DNA of 37,336 nt from a bacterium (GTDB taxonomy: Bacteria > Patescibacteriota > Patescibacteriia > SG8-24): the NCBI GenBank assembly GCA_023246195.1, contig JAHFIW010000009.1, positions 1 to 37,336 on the forward strand, read 5' to 3'. A program made the translations under genes and the position numbers. The notes beneath the pieces were generated by a model. It saw only the letters and a list, made by a program, of their open reading frames with translations, ran no database searches and had not been told where the DNA came from. This document shows, in pieces, positions 16,282 to 23,933 of the stretch (its first letter is position 1; each line of letters begins with the position of its first letter).

Positions 16282-16998
16282 TCACTGGGTTTTCGGTATT
16301 GCGTGATGCGCCTTCATGAAAGCGACGACGGAGGATTCCGGCACCACCATGAGAGGCGCGGCGATGTTGGAGCCGTAACCGCTCGCCGCCCAGCCGATGA
16401 CGATGCCGATGAACCGGTCCGGATTCGGCGTGAACGCGGCAGCGCCGTTGACATGCAGTTTTTCGGCACCGTTACCCGCCGAAACGCTCATCATGTCGCG
16501 CAAATCGATTTTGCCGGCACTTTCGCCGCGTTCATGAATGCCGGTGAGGAACTCGGGAACCTGCCGACGTTCGATCATCGGCGGATCATTTCCCGAATCG
16601 GCGTAACTGACCACGACGGCGGCCTCGCCCGTCTCGAAGTCCGCTCGTGACGAGAAAATCACCCATTTTTGCAGCGGTCGTTCCGCGCGGATGAGGGCGA
16701 GACCGCGAGTCTCGTCGACCGCCACGATCTTGCCGGGGATGCGGTCGCTGCCGACCGTCACGCGGTACTTCCAGAATTCGTATTCTGACAAGTTGGAGAG
16801 CGCCGTCACGACATATCCGGTGGAGGTCACCGTCACGCCGGGGCCGCGATACCTTCCGCCCATGTCGACGCGCACCACTGCCTCGACGGTATCCGCGGCG
16901 ACGGTCGGCTTTGGAGGATCCTTTTTGATGGGCACTGCCGAGTCACCGCAGAGGCTCATTGTGAACGGCAGGACAAGGACGAGCAGCATTTTTCGCAT
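16282..16998 (-). CDS. Second secreted trypsin-like protein lacking the triad (238 aa)
   Basis: ATG at 16998 with GAGG 5 nt upstream; a much longer open frame to 17481 has no such support. Residues 1-17 are a signal sequence (MRKMLLVLVLPFTMSLC); the Cys17 could be a lipid site, but Leu at -1 is not canonical. The mature part matches its neighbour at 15424-16173: VVRVDMGGRYRGPGVTVTSTGYVVTALS, RGLALIRAERPL, VVVSYADSGNDPPM, LDLRD-like IDLRDMM, and a C-terminal GIVIGWAASGYGSN...VVPESSVVAFMKAHHAIP. The positions of the catalytic residues hold S68 (His) and G99 (Asp), and the Ser loop is replaced by GAAAFTPNP. It is a paralogue with a different loss of the triad. Role unknown. Confidence 0.78.
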   Translation of the reverse strand: MRKMLLVLVLPFTMSLCGDSAVPIKKDPPKPTVAADTVEAVVRVDMGGRYRGPGVTVTSTGYVVTALSNLSEYEFWKYRVTVGSDRIPGKIVAVDETRGLALIRAERPLQKWVIFSSRADFETGEAAVVVSYADSGNDPPMIERRQVPEFLTGIHERGESAGKIDLRDMMSVSAGNGAEKLHVNGAAAFTPNPDRFIGIVIGWAASGYGSNIAAPLMVVPESSVVAFMKAHHAIPKTQ

Positions 16999-17037
16999 TG
17001 ATGCCTCATAATGAGGTGAGCGTGAAAGAACTTCCTC

Positions 17038-17066
17038 ATCATTCCGCTTTCTGTCCTTAAGGTCAA
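17038..17066 (-). promoter_or_regulatory. Promoter of the 238-aa gene
   Basis: Minus strand TTGACC (17061-17066), 17-nt spacer, AATGAT (17038-17043). It is back-to-back with the DHH gene promoter. Confidence 0.5.
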
Positions 17067-17083
17067 TTCGAATGGCATTCGCC

Positions 17084-17112
17084 TTGACTCGTCCGTGCGT
17101 CGCTGGTACGGT
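17084..17112 (+). promoter_or_regulatory. Promoter of the DHH phosphoesterase gene
   Basis: TTGACT (17084-17089), 17-nt spacer, TACGGT (17107-17112). The leader would be only about 10 nt. Confidence 0.55.
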
Positions 17113-17127
17113 GTTTGGCTTACTCCT

Positions 17128-18093
17128 ATGGACATCTCCTACCTTCATCGTAACGCACTCGACGTCATCCGGCGCGCCAAACGCGTGCTGGTAGTTTCGC
17201 ATCCTAATCCGGACGGCGACACGCTCGGTGCCGGCGCGGCCATGCTCAACTTCTGCGGGCGCGAAGGAATCCCCGTGACCGGTTATTGCCAAGACGAAGT
17301 CCCGCAGCAGTACGCCTACATGCCGGGCACCGAGTCGTACGTGAACGACAAGACGGTTTTCGCAGACTCCGCGCATGACGTGCTGGCCGTGTTTGATGCG
17401 GGCGACCTGCGGTTTGCCGGCATCGCCGACCTGGTTGCCAGGATGTCGCCGCGTCCCGTCATCATCAACTTTGACCATCACGCCACCAATGAGCGTTTCG
17501 GCGACATCAACGTGCTCGACGTCACGGCATCGTCCACCGCCGAAGTGGTGTACGATTTCCTTCGGACCGTCGGCGGGGAGATCGATCGGTCCATCGCCAC
17601 GTGCCTGCTCACCGGCATTCTTACCGACACCGGAAACTTCTCCAATCCCGCTACCACCTGGACCTCTTTGGAGGTTGCGGCAGACTTGGTGAAGCGCGGC
17701 GGTAAAATCCAGGAGGTCTCCAACAAGCTGATGCGCAACAAGTCGCTGCCATCGTTACGGTTATGGGGTGTGGTATTGGCACGGCTTAAGCACGATGAAA
17801 AGCTCGGCGTATCGTCGACCGCCATCTTTGAACACGAGGTCGCCGCCGAAGGAATAGAAGAGGAGCATGTTGAGGGCATATCCAATTTCCTGAACCGTTT
17901 TTTGGACACGAAGGTGGTGCTGGTGCTCAAGGAGGTCTCCGGCAACAAGGTGAAGGGCAGCTTTCGCAGCGCAGACGACATTGACGTGTCGCTGCCTGCA
18001 AAGATATTGGGTGGGGGAGGCCATAAAAAAGCCGCCGGCTTCACCGTACGGGGCCGCATCGTCGAGACGGCCGACGGTTGGAGGGTGGAGTAG
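17128..18093 (+). CDS. nrnA: DHH/DHHA1 phosphoesterase, NrnA-like (321 aa)
   Basis: Mn-dependent phosphoesterase of the NrnA/RecJ superfamily. NrnA enzymes degrade nanoRNA and 3'-phosphoadenosine 5'-phosphate, and some act on cyclic-di-AMP breakdown products. All metal motifs are present: SHPNPDGDTLGA (H25, D29, D31), VFDAGD (D90), the name-giving FDHH (D116-H118), and LTDTGNF (D167). The DHHA1 domain at the C-terminus ends with GGGGHKKAAGF (about 297-307). The length is that of NrnA (about 320), not RecJ. Start at ATG 17128 follows the family N-terminus; no Shine-Dalgarno. Its stop codon is directly joined to its terminator. It separates the second and third protease-like genes on the opposite strand. 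Confidence 0.93.
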   Translation: MDISYLHRNALDVIRRAKRVLVVSHPNPDGDTLGAGAAMLNFCGREGIPVTGYCQDEVPQQYAYMPGTESYVNDKTVFADSAHDVLAVFDAGDLRFAGIADLVARMSPRPVIINFDHHATNERFGDINVLDVTASSTAEVVYDFLRTVGGEIDRSIATCLLTGILTDTGNFSNPATTWTSLEVAADLVKRGGKIQEVSNKLMRNKSLPSLRLWGVVLARLKHDEKLGVSSTAIFEHEVAAEGIEEEHVEGISNFLNRFLDTKVVLVLKEVSGNKVKGSFRSADDIDVSLPAKILGGGGHKKAAGFTVRGRIVETADGWRVE

Positions 18094-18115
18094 GGCGCAT
18101 GGCGCTCTTTTTTTA
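18092..18115 (+). terminator. Terminator of the DHH gene, overlapping its stop codon
   Basis: Seven-bp stem 18092-18098 / 18102-18108 (one G-U), 3-nt loop, seven Ts. The TAG stop is at 18091-18093. Confidence 0.75.
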
Positions 18116-18116
18116 T

Positions 18117-18144
18117 AAAAAAAGCGGTCCGGGAAACGGACCGC
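18117..18144 (-). terminator. Terminator of the intact protease gene
   Basis: Perfect 7-bp stem GCGGTCC/GGACCGC (18124-18130 / 18138-18144), 7-nt loop, seven Ts on the minus strand. Confidence 0.85.
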
Positions 18145-18158
18145 AAGGCGTTTGACTG

Positions 18159-18995
18159 TCATTTTTTGTGCGGACTGGTCGGTAGCGACGTCGGAGCGGA
18201 AGGACGCGGCAGCGGCGCGTAGGCGGCTACGGTTCCGTTCGATGAGACGTACGGAATCCTGTTGGTCTTCAGGAGTTCCACGACCTGGTCTACCGGCACG
18301 AAGGCGCGCGTCATCATCCTGATATTGCCCGTGCCCTGCCAGATGAGCAGGCGCATCACGCCGATGAGCTTTCCGCTCGATGACAGGAAGATGCCGGAGC
18401 CTGATGCTCCCGGACCGGTGATGAAATCCGCGAGGGTCATTTCGCGGATGTAGACGCGCTCGTCCGCAGGGAGTTTTTCGTCGACCTTTTCGATGGGCGA
18501 GTAGTGCAGGCGCATGATGTGCCCGCGCGCGACCATCTCGCCGTAATCGTACGGGTAGCCGATGTTGTAGACGTCGTCGCCCGGATGGACGTTGCGCTCG
18601 TCTTCGAGAATCGCCGGGCTCAGGAAACGTCGGTCCACCTTGACCACGGCGATGTCGTGGATGACATCGGCGCAGATGACTTTGACCGGATAGGTCTTGG
18701 GCGGATAGCCGTTTTCCGAAATCATGACCGACAGGCTGTCGGCATGGCTCACCACGTGGTACGCCGTGAGAATGTGCCCCTCGGACGAGATCACCACGCC
18801 GGTTCCGTGGCCGTAGCCTTCGGCATTGGTGAAGTCGATGCGGTAGGTCGCATCGCTGTTTTGGCGGTAGCGTGCCATTTCACCGGAAGATTGCTGGGGG
18901 GTTGCCGCCTGCGGAGCAGTGGCAGCACATCCCACGAGCGGCGAAACGCAGAGAAAAATGACCGTGAGAAACAGGGGGAGCGTTCGTTGCGCCAT
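18159..18995 (-). CDS. Trypsin-like serine protease lipoprotein, intact triad (278 aa)
   Basis: GGAGG lies 8 nt before the ATG at 18995. The N-terminus is a lipoprotein signal with lipobox LVGC (Cys23), so it is probably lipid-anchored outside the membrane. The S1C-like protease domain starts near 55. The triad is complete: H80 in GHILTAYHVV, D114 in IHDIAVVKV and S198 in GPGASGSG. No PDZ domain follows. After the protease domain the C-terminus is Pro/Ser-rich (PLPRPSAPTSLPTSPHKK). It is related to the two triad-less proteins at 15424-16173 and 16282-16998. Substrate is unknown; envelope protein quality control or cleavage of surface proteins is a possible role. Confidence 0.9.
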   Translation of the reverse strand: MAQRTLPLFLTVIFLCVSPLVGCAATAPQAATPQQSSGEMARYRQNSDATYRIDFTNAEGYGHGTGVVISSEGHILTAYHVVSHADSLSVMISENGYPPKTYPVKVICADVIHDIAVVKVDRRFLSPAILEDERNVHPGDDVYNIGYPYDYGEMVARGHIMRLHYSPIEKVDEKLPADERVYIREMTLADFITGPGASGSGIFLSSSGKLIGVMRLLIWQGTGNIRMMTRAFVPVDQVVELLKTNRIPYVSSNGTVAAYAPLPRPSAPTSLPTSPHKK

Positions 18996-19030
18996 GGGGC
19001 GTACCTCCAGAGAGAAAGAACTCTATATCG

Positions 19031-19058
19031 AGCATAGCAGCAGTTGCGCTGCCGTCAA
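19031..19058 (-). promoter_or_regulatory. Promoter of the intact protease gene
   Basis: Minus strand TTGACG (19053-19058), 16-nt spacer, TATGCT (19031-19036). Confidence 0.6.
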
Positions 19059-19078
19059 ATGTTTTTGGCCGCGCCAAT

Positions 19079-19112
19079 AAAAAATCCCTTCGATAAGCAC
19101 CGGAGGGAGTAG
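19079..19112 (-). terminator. Probable terminator of the 270-aa lipoprotein gene
   Basis: A TCCCT/AGGGA stem (19085-19089 / 19104-19108) with partial inner pairing, followed by TTTTTT on the minus strand, a few bases past the stop at 19126. Confidence 0.55.
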
Positions 19113-19125
19113 CGTTTTTCTTGCA

Positions 19126-19938
19126 TTATTGCAGCTTGTGGGCCGTCCAGGTGCCGGATTGGTCGTTCGGTCCGGTATACGTGCCTGCGGCGTCCGTGCG
19201 CGAGCTGAGGGTGCCGTCGAGGACGAACCCCAGCTGGTTCAGCGTGAATTGGTTGCCGGTGATTGTGCCTGAGGCGTCGCCGCCGATGCCGACGTAGCTG
19301 ACATTGCGTCCGTGCTGCTCCAGGGTAAGTTCTTGCGTCCCGATCCCGTTGATGTCTACCTGCCAGCGTCCAGAGGCGTTGAGGACGATGGCTACCTGCA
19401 CGGTAGCCGATGGCGCGTCGCTGCCGCTGCCGTAGACGACGCGCAGCATGGTGGTCGGTTCGTGCCCCACGACCGTCACTGCCGGGTCATTGCCGTTTCC
19501 GGAGATGTCACGTGACGGAACGGAGGCATGGCGGACGATCACCGTCGACCCCGCGCCGCTGCCGTCATCCGCATTTCCTCCGGACGCGTCAGTTCCGCCA
19601 TCGGCATCCGGAGGGGGAGTGAGAGTGTCAAACCAGTCAGACTCCCCATGGATGAGCGCGGAGCTGCCCAGCGTCTTTGCCGTCAGCACCGTGGGGTCGA
19701 GCGAATACCAGCCGTAATCGCTCGCGTTGAGCGTCAGCTGATTTCCTGCGGAGTCGAATGCGGCGACGGCGACGAGGGAACTGTCACCCTTGTGCAGCGC
19801 CAACAAGCCGTCCGTGATGTCCTTCGAGACGAAGGCGAGGCGTGCCGGCGCCGCAGCATTGGTTGCGCTGCAGGCAGGCAACAGCGAGAACGCAAGTATC
19901 GCAAACGCGCATGCCTGACCGAAAATCCTACGGGTCAT
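19126..19938 (-). CDS. Lipoprotein of unknown function (270 aa)
   Basis: AAGGAG lies 8 nt before the ATG at 19938, which fixes the start; the frame is open to 20019. The signal peptide ends with lipobox LPAC (Cys23). The N-terminal half (about 30-110) looks like an Ig-like beta domain (RLAFVSKDITDGLLAL, AAFDSAGNQLTLNASDYGWYSLDPTVL), as found in bacterial surface lipoproteins. A Gly/Asp/Ser linker follows (PPPDADGGTDASGGNADDGSGAG). The C-terminal half is a beta-rich domain ending GTYTGPNDQSGTWTAHKL, reminiscent of small lipocalin-like or MORN-like sheets that report sequence variants as TGTW repeats. No catalytic motif. Surface location is inferred from the lipobox. Confidence 0.75.
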   Translation of the reverse strand: MTRRIFGQACAFAILAFSLLPACSATNAAAPARLAFVSKDITDGLLALHKGDSSLVAVAAFDSAGNQLTLNASDYGWYSLDPTVLTAKTLGSSALIHGESDWFDTLTPPPDADGGTDASGGNADDGSGAGSTVIVRHASVPSRDISGNGNDPAVTVVGHEPTTMLRVVYGSGSDAPSATVQVAIVLNASGRWQVDINGIGTQELTLEQHGRNVSYVGIGGDASGTITGNQFTLNQLGFVLDGTLSSRTDAAGTYTGPNDQSGTWTAHKLQ

Positions 19939-20045
19939 CGGTGATTCTCCTTGTGGCATTGTGAAAAAACGTATGCCAACCTTTGCAAAGCGCGGATAAA
20001 AAGTCAATGCTTCGGTCATGCATGGCCAAGACCGCGTCAGCCAGT

Positions 20046-20051
20046 TATACT
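20046..20051 (+). promoter_or_regulatory. -10 element before clpP
   Basis: TATACT 25 nt upstream of the clpP ATG. No convincing -35 hexamer is seen at 16-18 nt, so this is a weak call. Confidence 0.4.
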
Positions 20052-20076
20052 GCAGGTATTCCTCACACTACTTTTT

Positions 20077-20679
20077 ATGTCTCATTCTCACGGCAGCGTC
20101 TCGAATATGCTCATCCCCACAGTCATCGAGAAGTCCGGCGGATACGAGCGCGCGTATGACATCTACTCCCGTCTTCTCAAGGATCGCATCATTTTCCTCG
20201 GTGACGGCATCGACGACCACGTCGCGAACATCATCATCGCCCAGCTGCTGTTTCTTGAAAGCCAAGACAAGACCAAGGACATCAAGCTCTACATCAACTC
20301 GCCAGGCGGCTCCGTCACGGCCGGTTTGGCAATCATGGACACCATGAACTTGGTGAAGTGCGATGTCGCCACGATTTGCGTGGGCATGGCAGCCTCCATG
20401 GGGGCCGTGCTGCTCTCTGCCGGCCAAAAGGGCAAGCGGTTCGTCCTTCCGAATTCAGAAGTGATGATTCATCAGGTGCTTGGCGGCGCAGAAGGGCAGG
20501 CCTCGGACATCAAGATCCGTGCGGAGCGCATCATCAAGATGAAGGATCAGCTGAACAGGATCCTCGCTGACAATACGGGACATCCGTTTTCTAAGGTCGA
20601 AAAGGATACTGATCGCGATTATTTCATGACCGCAGATGAGGCCATCGCTTACGGGATTGTCGACAAGATTATCAAGTAA
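20077..20679 (+). CDS. clpP: ATP-dependent Clp protease proteolytic subunit (200 aa)
   Basis: Serine peptidase barrel that works with ClpX/ClpA-type unfoldases in the cytosol. The triad is S107 in GMAASMGA, H132 in MIHQVLGG and D181 in EKDTDRDYF. The N-terminal [32 protein letters not shown] and the [19 protein letters not shown] segment are canonical. The ATG at 20077 is chosen; the open frame reaches 19951 but that extension has no ClpP similarity, and initiation at the internal Met11 is also possible. No Shine-Dalgarno. No Clp ATPase gene is next to it. It converges on the Fur-family gene with only 21 nt between stops and no visible terminator. Confidence 0.97.
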   Translation: MSHSHGSVSNMLIPTVIEKSGGYERAYDIYSRLLKDRIIFLGDGIDDHVANIIIAQLLFLESQDKTKDIKLYINSPGGSVTAGLAIMDTMNLVKCDVATICVGMAASMGAVLLSAGQKGKRFVLPNSEVMIHQVLGGAEGQASDIKIRAERIIKMKDQLNRILADNTGHPFSKVEKDTDRDYFMTADEAIAYGIVDKIIK

Positions 20680-20700
20680 TTGTCCGCGTCCGGTTCCGGT

Positions 20701-21168
20701 TCATCTCGATTTGGAAACGTGCGGGGATTTGCTGCGGATCTTCTTTGCGCATCCTTTGCACTGGCCGAAGAACTCCAGGGCGTGGTCATCGATGGAAGCG
20801 AAGCTCTTGCTTTGGGCCAGGATTCGCTTTGCGAATTCGGCGCTGGGGCAGGTTTCGAACTCCTCCACCTTACCGCAGGTTTTGCAGATGAGGTGGTGGT
20901 GGTCTTTTTCGTTTTGGAGCTCGTAGTCGTTGTGGTTGTGGCGGAGGTTTACTCGGCGGATGATGCCGGATTTTTCCATGGCGTTGATGGCCCGGTAGAC
21001 GGTGACGTAGTTGGCACCGGCGGATTTGGCGGCCTTGAATATTTCCGGGGCCCCGACGGGATCCTTGGCTTTTTGAAGGATGGCAAGCATGGCCAGGCGG
21101 AGGCGCGTCACTTTTAATGAGCGCTTTCTCAGCAGGTCCGCCATGGTCGTTTCTGTTCGCTTGGGCAT
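20701..21168 (-). CDS. zur: Fur-family metalloregulator, probably Zur (155 aa)
   Basis: Metal-dependent repressor. A winged-helix DNA-binding domain (about residues 10-80, VTRLRLAMLAILQKAKDPVGAPEIFKAAKSAGANYVTVYRAINAMEKSGIIRRV) is followed by the dimerisation/metal domain with HNHNDYEL and KDHHHLICKTCGKVEEF. The structural zinc site is C-x2-C (CKTC) plus C-x2-C (CKGC) near the C-terminus. It is transcribed divergently from znuABC with 74 nt between start codons, and several palindromes lie in that gap, so control of zinc uptake is the likely role; Fur or PerR specificity cannot be excluded from sequence alone. Start at ATG 21168 is the first plausible one; Met at 21144 is an alternative, and neither has an SD. 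Confidence 0.85.
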   Translation of the reverse strand: MPKRTETTMADLLRKRSLKVTRLRLAMLAILQKAKDPVGAPEIFKAAKSAGANYVTVYRAINAMEKSGIIRRVNLRHNHNDYELQNEKDHHHLICKTCGKVEEFETCPSAEFAKRILAQSKSFASIDDHALEFFGQCKGCAKKIRSKSPHVSKSR

Positions 21169-21189
21169 GGATGTGCGCTTATTGGCGCA

Positions 21190-21249
21190 TTTGTCAGTTG
21201 ACAAACGCAACTATGTTGCATTATGCTTGATGGGTATCCATTATGCAAC
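21190..21249. promoter_or_regulatory. zur / znuABC divergent promoter and operator region
   Basis: A perfect 7-2-7 palindrome TTTGTCA-GT-TGACAAA (21190-21205) covers the plus-strand -35 TTGACA (21198-21203), with TATGCT as -10 (21222-21227, 18-nt spacer). A second inverted repeat CAAC-TAT-GTTG is at 21208-21218. GTTGCATTAT (21215-21224) faces ATTATGCAAC (21240-21249), 9 of 10 matching, and CATTATGC occurs twice (21219, 21239). These are good candidates for Fur-family binding sites controlling both genes; which one is the operator is not decided by sequence. Confidence 0.65.
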
Positions 21250-22247
21250 ACTTCGCCAGCGGTAAAAAGAAAAGCACTCGCGGTCGCGCGGTCGGCAGCC
21301 GCACGGCACTTTCGATTGTTGCGGTCTTATTGGCGCTGATTGCGGGGCTGTACCTCCTTTTGGGCGGTCGTGCCGCTTCGGTCATTCGCGGGATCACGTT
21401 AGGCGGCACGCCTGCTGTCGCGGGGAAGGTTCCGGTCGTCACCAGTTTTTATCCGCTGTATTACTTCGCTTCTCGCGTCGGCGGCGATCATGCGACGGTC
21501 ACCAATATCACGCCTGCGGGGGCAGAACCGCATGACTACGAGCCGACTGCGCAGGACGTGGCCGGCATGGAGGACAGCAGGCTGGTCATCTTGCTCGGTA
21601 CGGGGCTGGAGTCGTGGGGGAGTCGCATGGCCGCGAATTTGGATCCGCAGAGGACGTTGCTGGTCACCGTCGGACAGGACTTGATGACCGGTAACGTGAC
21701 TGAAAACGGTCAGAGCGTCGTAGATCCGCACGTCTGGCTTAGTCCGCCGCTCGCCAAGCAAATAGTCGATCGCATTGCGGACGCCTACGTGAAAGTCGAC
21801 GCCCCCGACACGGCCTCTTTCCGTGCCAACGCGGCGGCGCTCAAAAATGATCTCGATTCGCTTGATGCCGACTATCGAAAGGGGCTGGCATCATGCGCCA
21901 AGAAGGATATCGTCACTTCGCACGCGGCATTCGGATATTTGGCAAAGACTTACGGGTTCAATCAGGTGTCCATTGCCGGATTGTCGCCGGACGCCGAACC
22001 CTCGCCAAAGGATTTGGCCGACATCACTGCCTTCGTCCGAGAGCATAAAGTTGCTATACTCTTCTTTGAAAGCCTGGTGAGTCCCAAGTTGTCCGAAACC
22101 ATCGCCACGGAAACCGGCGCAAAGACTTTGGTGCTCGATCCGATCGAAGGGCTGCAGCAGGATGCCCTCTTGCAGGGGCAGGATTATCTTTCAGTCATGA
22201 GGAATAACCTGGCGAATCTTCGCGCCGCACTGCAATGCCGCATGTAA
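21243..22247 (+). CDS. znuA: Zinc ABC transporter substrate-binding protein (334 aa)
   Basis: Extracellular Zn2+-binding protein of cluster A-I. One N-terminal membrane helix (about 20-41) with basic residues before it and no lipobox: probably a signal anchor. Metal ligands of the family are present: H97 in GAEPHDYEP, H163 in DPHVWLSP, H227 in TSHAAFGYLAKTYGF and D299 in VLDPIEG. The His/Asp-rich loop of many ZnuA proteins is absent; it has only short GQSVVDPHVW there. Mn specificity is possible, but three His plus the Zur-like neighbour favour zinc. Start ATG 21243 lies directly in the operator-like repeats. The last 13 bases overlap the ATPase gene. Confidence 0.93.
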   Translation: MQHFASGKKKSTRGRAVGSRTALSIVAVLLALIAGLYLLLGGRAASVIRGITLGGTPAVAGKVPVVTSFYPLYYFASRVGGDHATVTNITPAGAEPHDYEPTAQDVAGMEDSRLVILLGTGLESWGSRMAANLDPQRTLLVTVGQDLMTGNVTENGQSVVDPHVWLSPPLAKQIVDRIADAYVKVDAPDTASFRANAAALKNDLDSLDADYRKGLASCAKKDIVTSHAAFGYLAKTYGFNQVSIAGLSPDAEPSPKDLADITAFVREHKVAILFFESLVSPKLSETIATETGAKTLVLDPIEGLQQDALLQGQDYLSVMRNNLANLRAALQCRM

Positions 22248-23008
22248 GCGAGGTCAAGAACATCGTCGAGGTCCGAGGTATCGGTTTTTCCTACGGGAAT
22301 GACCCGGTGCTTTCGGATATCACCTTCGATATCCACGAGGGTGATTATTTGGGCGTCATCGGGCCGAACGGTTCCGGCAAGACGACGCTGCTCAAGATCA
22401 TGCTCGGGTTGGTGAAGCCGTCGGCCGGCAAAGTGCTGCTGTTCGGCCGCGATATCAGCGAGTTCCGCGATTGGACCCGAATCGGCTATGTGCCCCAGAA
22501 GGTCACCAATTTTGACGTGAACTTTCCCGCCACGGTGCATGAAGTCGTGCTGATGGGTCTTTATGCGCGTCGCGGGCTCTTTAAGGGCGTGACGAAGAAG
22601 GATCATCAGATTTCCATGCGGGCGCTGGATCAGGTCGGCATGCGCGAGTTTCACAACCGCCTCATCGGCGACCTGTCCGGCGGGCAGCAACAGCGAGTAT
22701 TCATCGCGCGCGCGTTGGCAGGTCAGCCGGAAATCATTTTCTTGGACGAGCCGACTACGGGCATCGATGAGCACGCCCAAGCGGAGTTTTATACGCTGCT
22801 CAAGAAGCTCAATGAGAAGTTGGGTCTCACGCTGGTGCTGGTATCGCACGACATCGCCATGGTCGCCAAGGAAGTCATGCACATCGCCTGCATTGACCGC
22901 ACTCTCGTGTGCCACACGTCGCCGCAGGAGTTTCTGAAGGCGAGCAAGCCTGACAACATTTTCGGACAGGATGTGCGAGTCATCACTCATCATCACCACC
23001 GACATTGA
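22235..23008 (+). CDS. znuC: Zinc ABC transporter ATP-binding protein (257 aa)
   Basis: ATPase that powers zinc import. Walker A GPNGSGKT (43-50), Q-loop YVPQKV, signature LSGGQQQR (147-154), Walker B IIFLDEP (167-173) and H-loop SHD (204-206) are all intact. The ATG at 22235 overlaps the end of znuA by 13 nt, which indicates translational coupling. The C-terminus ends in a natural HHHHRH cluster (after VIT), which could bind metal. Stop TGA overlaps the permease ATG as TGATG. Confidence 0.95.
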   Translation: MPHVSEVKNIVEVRGIGFSYGNDPVLSDITFDIHEGDYLGVIGPNGSGKTTLLKIMLGLVKPSAGKVLLFGRDISEFRDWTRIGYVPQKVTNFDVNFPATVHEVVLMGLYARRGLFKGVTKKDHQISMRALDQVGMREFHNRLIGDLSGGQQQRVFIARALAGQPEIIFLDEPTTGIDEHAQAEFYTLLKKLNEKLGLTLVLVSHDIAMVAKEVMHIACIDRTLVCHTSPQEFLKASKPDNIFGQDVRVITHHHHRH

Positions 23009-23832
23009 TGCTGTCTTCCATCTTCCACTACGGCTTCATCGTTCGTGGACTCGAGGCGGGCATCGTGGTCGCCCTGATCGCGCCGCTCATCGGGATATTT
23101 TTGGTGCTGCGCCGGTACTCCCTGATTGCGGACACTTTGGCGCACGTGTCGCTCGCCGGCATCGCCATCGGCTTGCTGGCACGAGTCGATCCGGTCATCA
23201 CTGCCATTGCCACCACGGTGCTGGCCTCTCTGGGCATCGAGAAGCTGCGTGGCACCAAACGCATCTACGGCGAGTCGGCCTTGGCGCTGTTCCTGTCCGG
23301 AAGCTTGGCGTTGGCCATCGTGTTACTGAGCCTTGCCAAGGGATTGAATGCCAACCTCTTCAGCTATCTCTTCGGCAGCATCGTCACCGTCACTGACAGC
23401 GACGTGCGCATCATCGTGGGGCTGGCCTTCGTGGTGGCAATCGCGCTGGCGGCCTTCTTCAAGGAACTGGTCTTCGTGGCTTTTGACGAGGATGCGGCGA
23501 AGGTCAGCGGCATCCAGACGGGACTGGTCAATTCCGTGCTCATCATCTTGTCCGCGCTGACCGTGTCGCTGTCGATTCCCATCGTCGGCGTGCTGCTCAT
23601 TTCCGCGCTGATCGTCATTCCGGTCGTGACCGCGTTGCAGCTGCGACAGAGTTTCATGACGACCATCATCGTTGCCGAGGCCGTTTCGGTGCTGTCAGTC
23701 GTCGCCGGCATCTTCGTGTCTTTTGCCTTTAACCTCTCTACCGGCGGCACCATCGTGCTTTTGATGCTTGCCGTCTTTGCAGTGGTCCTGGCCGGTCGAA
23801 CCCTGGCGGTTTCGCTTACGCGTCACAAATAG
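23008..23832 (+). CDS. znuB: Zinc ABC transporter permease (274 aa)
   Basis: Integral membrane subunit of the ABC-3 family. Eight to nine hydrophobic helices can be read, with the family features SLIADTLAHVSLAGIAIGLLARVDP (near 35-60), SYLFGSIVTVTDSDV and VVGVLLISALIVIPVVTALQL-like IVGVLLISALIVIPVVTAL. The codon TTG at 23005 is in frame, but the ATG at 23008 overlapping the znuC stop is the likely start. Last gene of znuABC. Confidence 0.95.
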   Translation: MLSSIFHYGFIVRGLEAGIVVALIAPLIGIFLVLRRYSLIADTLAHVSLAGIAIGLLARVDPVITAIATTVLASLGIEKLRGTKRIYGESALALFLSGSLALAIVLLSLAKGLNANLFSYLFGSIVTVTDSDVRIIVGLAFVVAIALAAFFKELVFVAFDEDAAKVSGIQTGLVNSVLIILSALTVSLSIPIVGVLLISALIVIPVVTALQLRQSFMTTIIVAEAVSVLSVVAGIFVSFAFNLSTGGTIVLLMLAVFAVVLAGRTLAVSLTRHK

Positions 23833-23860
23833 GGGCGGGTATCTACTCGTCTTTTTCGGT

Positions 23861-23896
23861 AAAAAAGAAAACCCCTGCACGTATCGTGCAGGGGTT
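23861..23896 (-). terminator. Terminator of the 180-aa gene (may also stop znuABC)
   Basis: Perfect 12-bp stem (23870-23881 / 23885-23896) with a 3-nt loop and a T-rich tract on the minus strand. In the plus direction only TT follows, so use by znuB is uncertain. Confidence 0.8.
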
Positions 23897-23933
23897 CGCG
23901 CGCTCGGCCGGGAGGCCTTCGCGCTGCGGTCGT

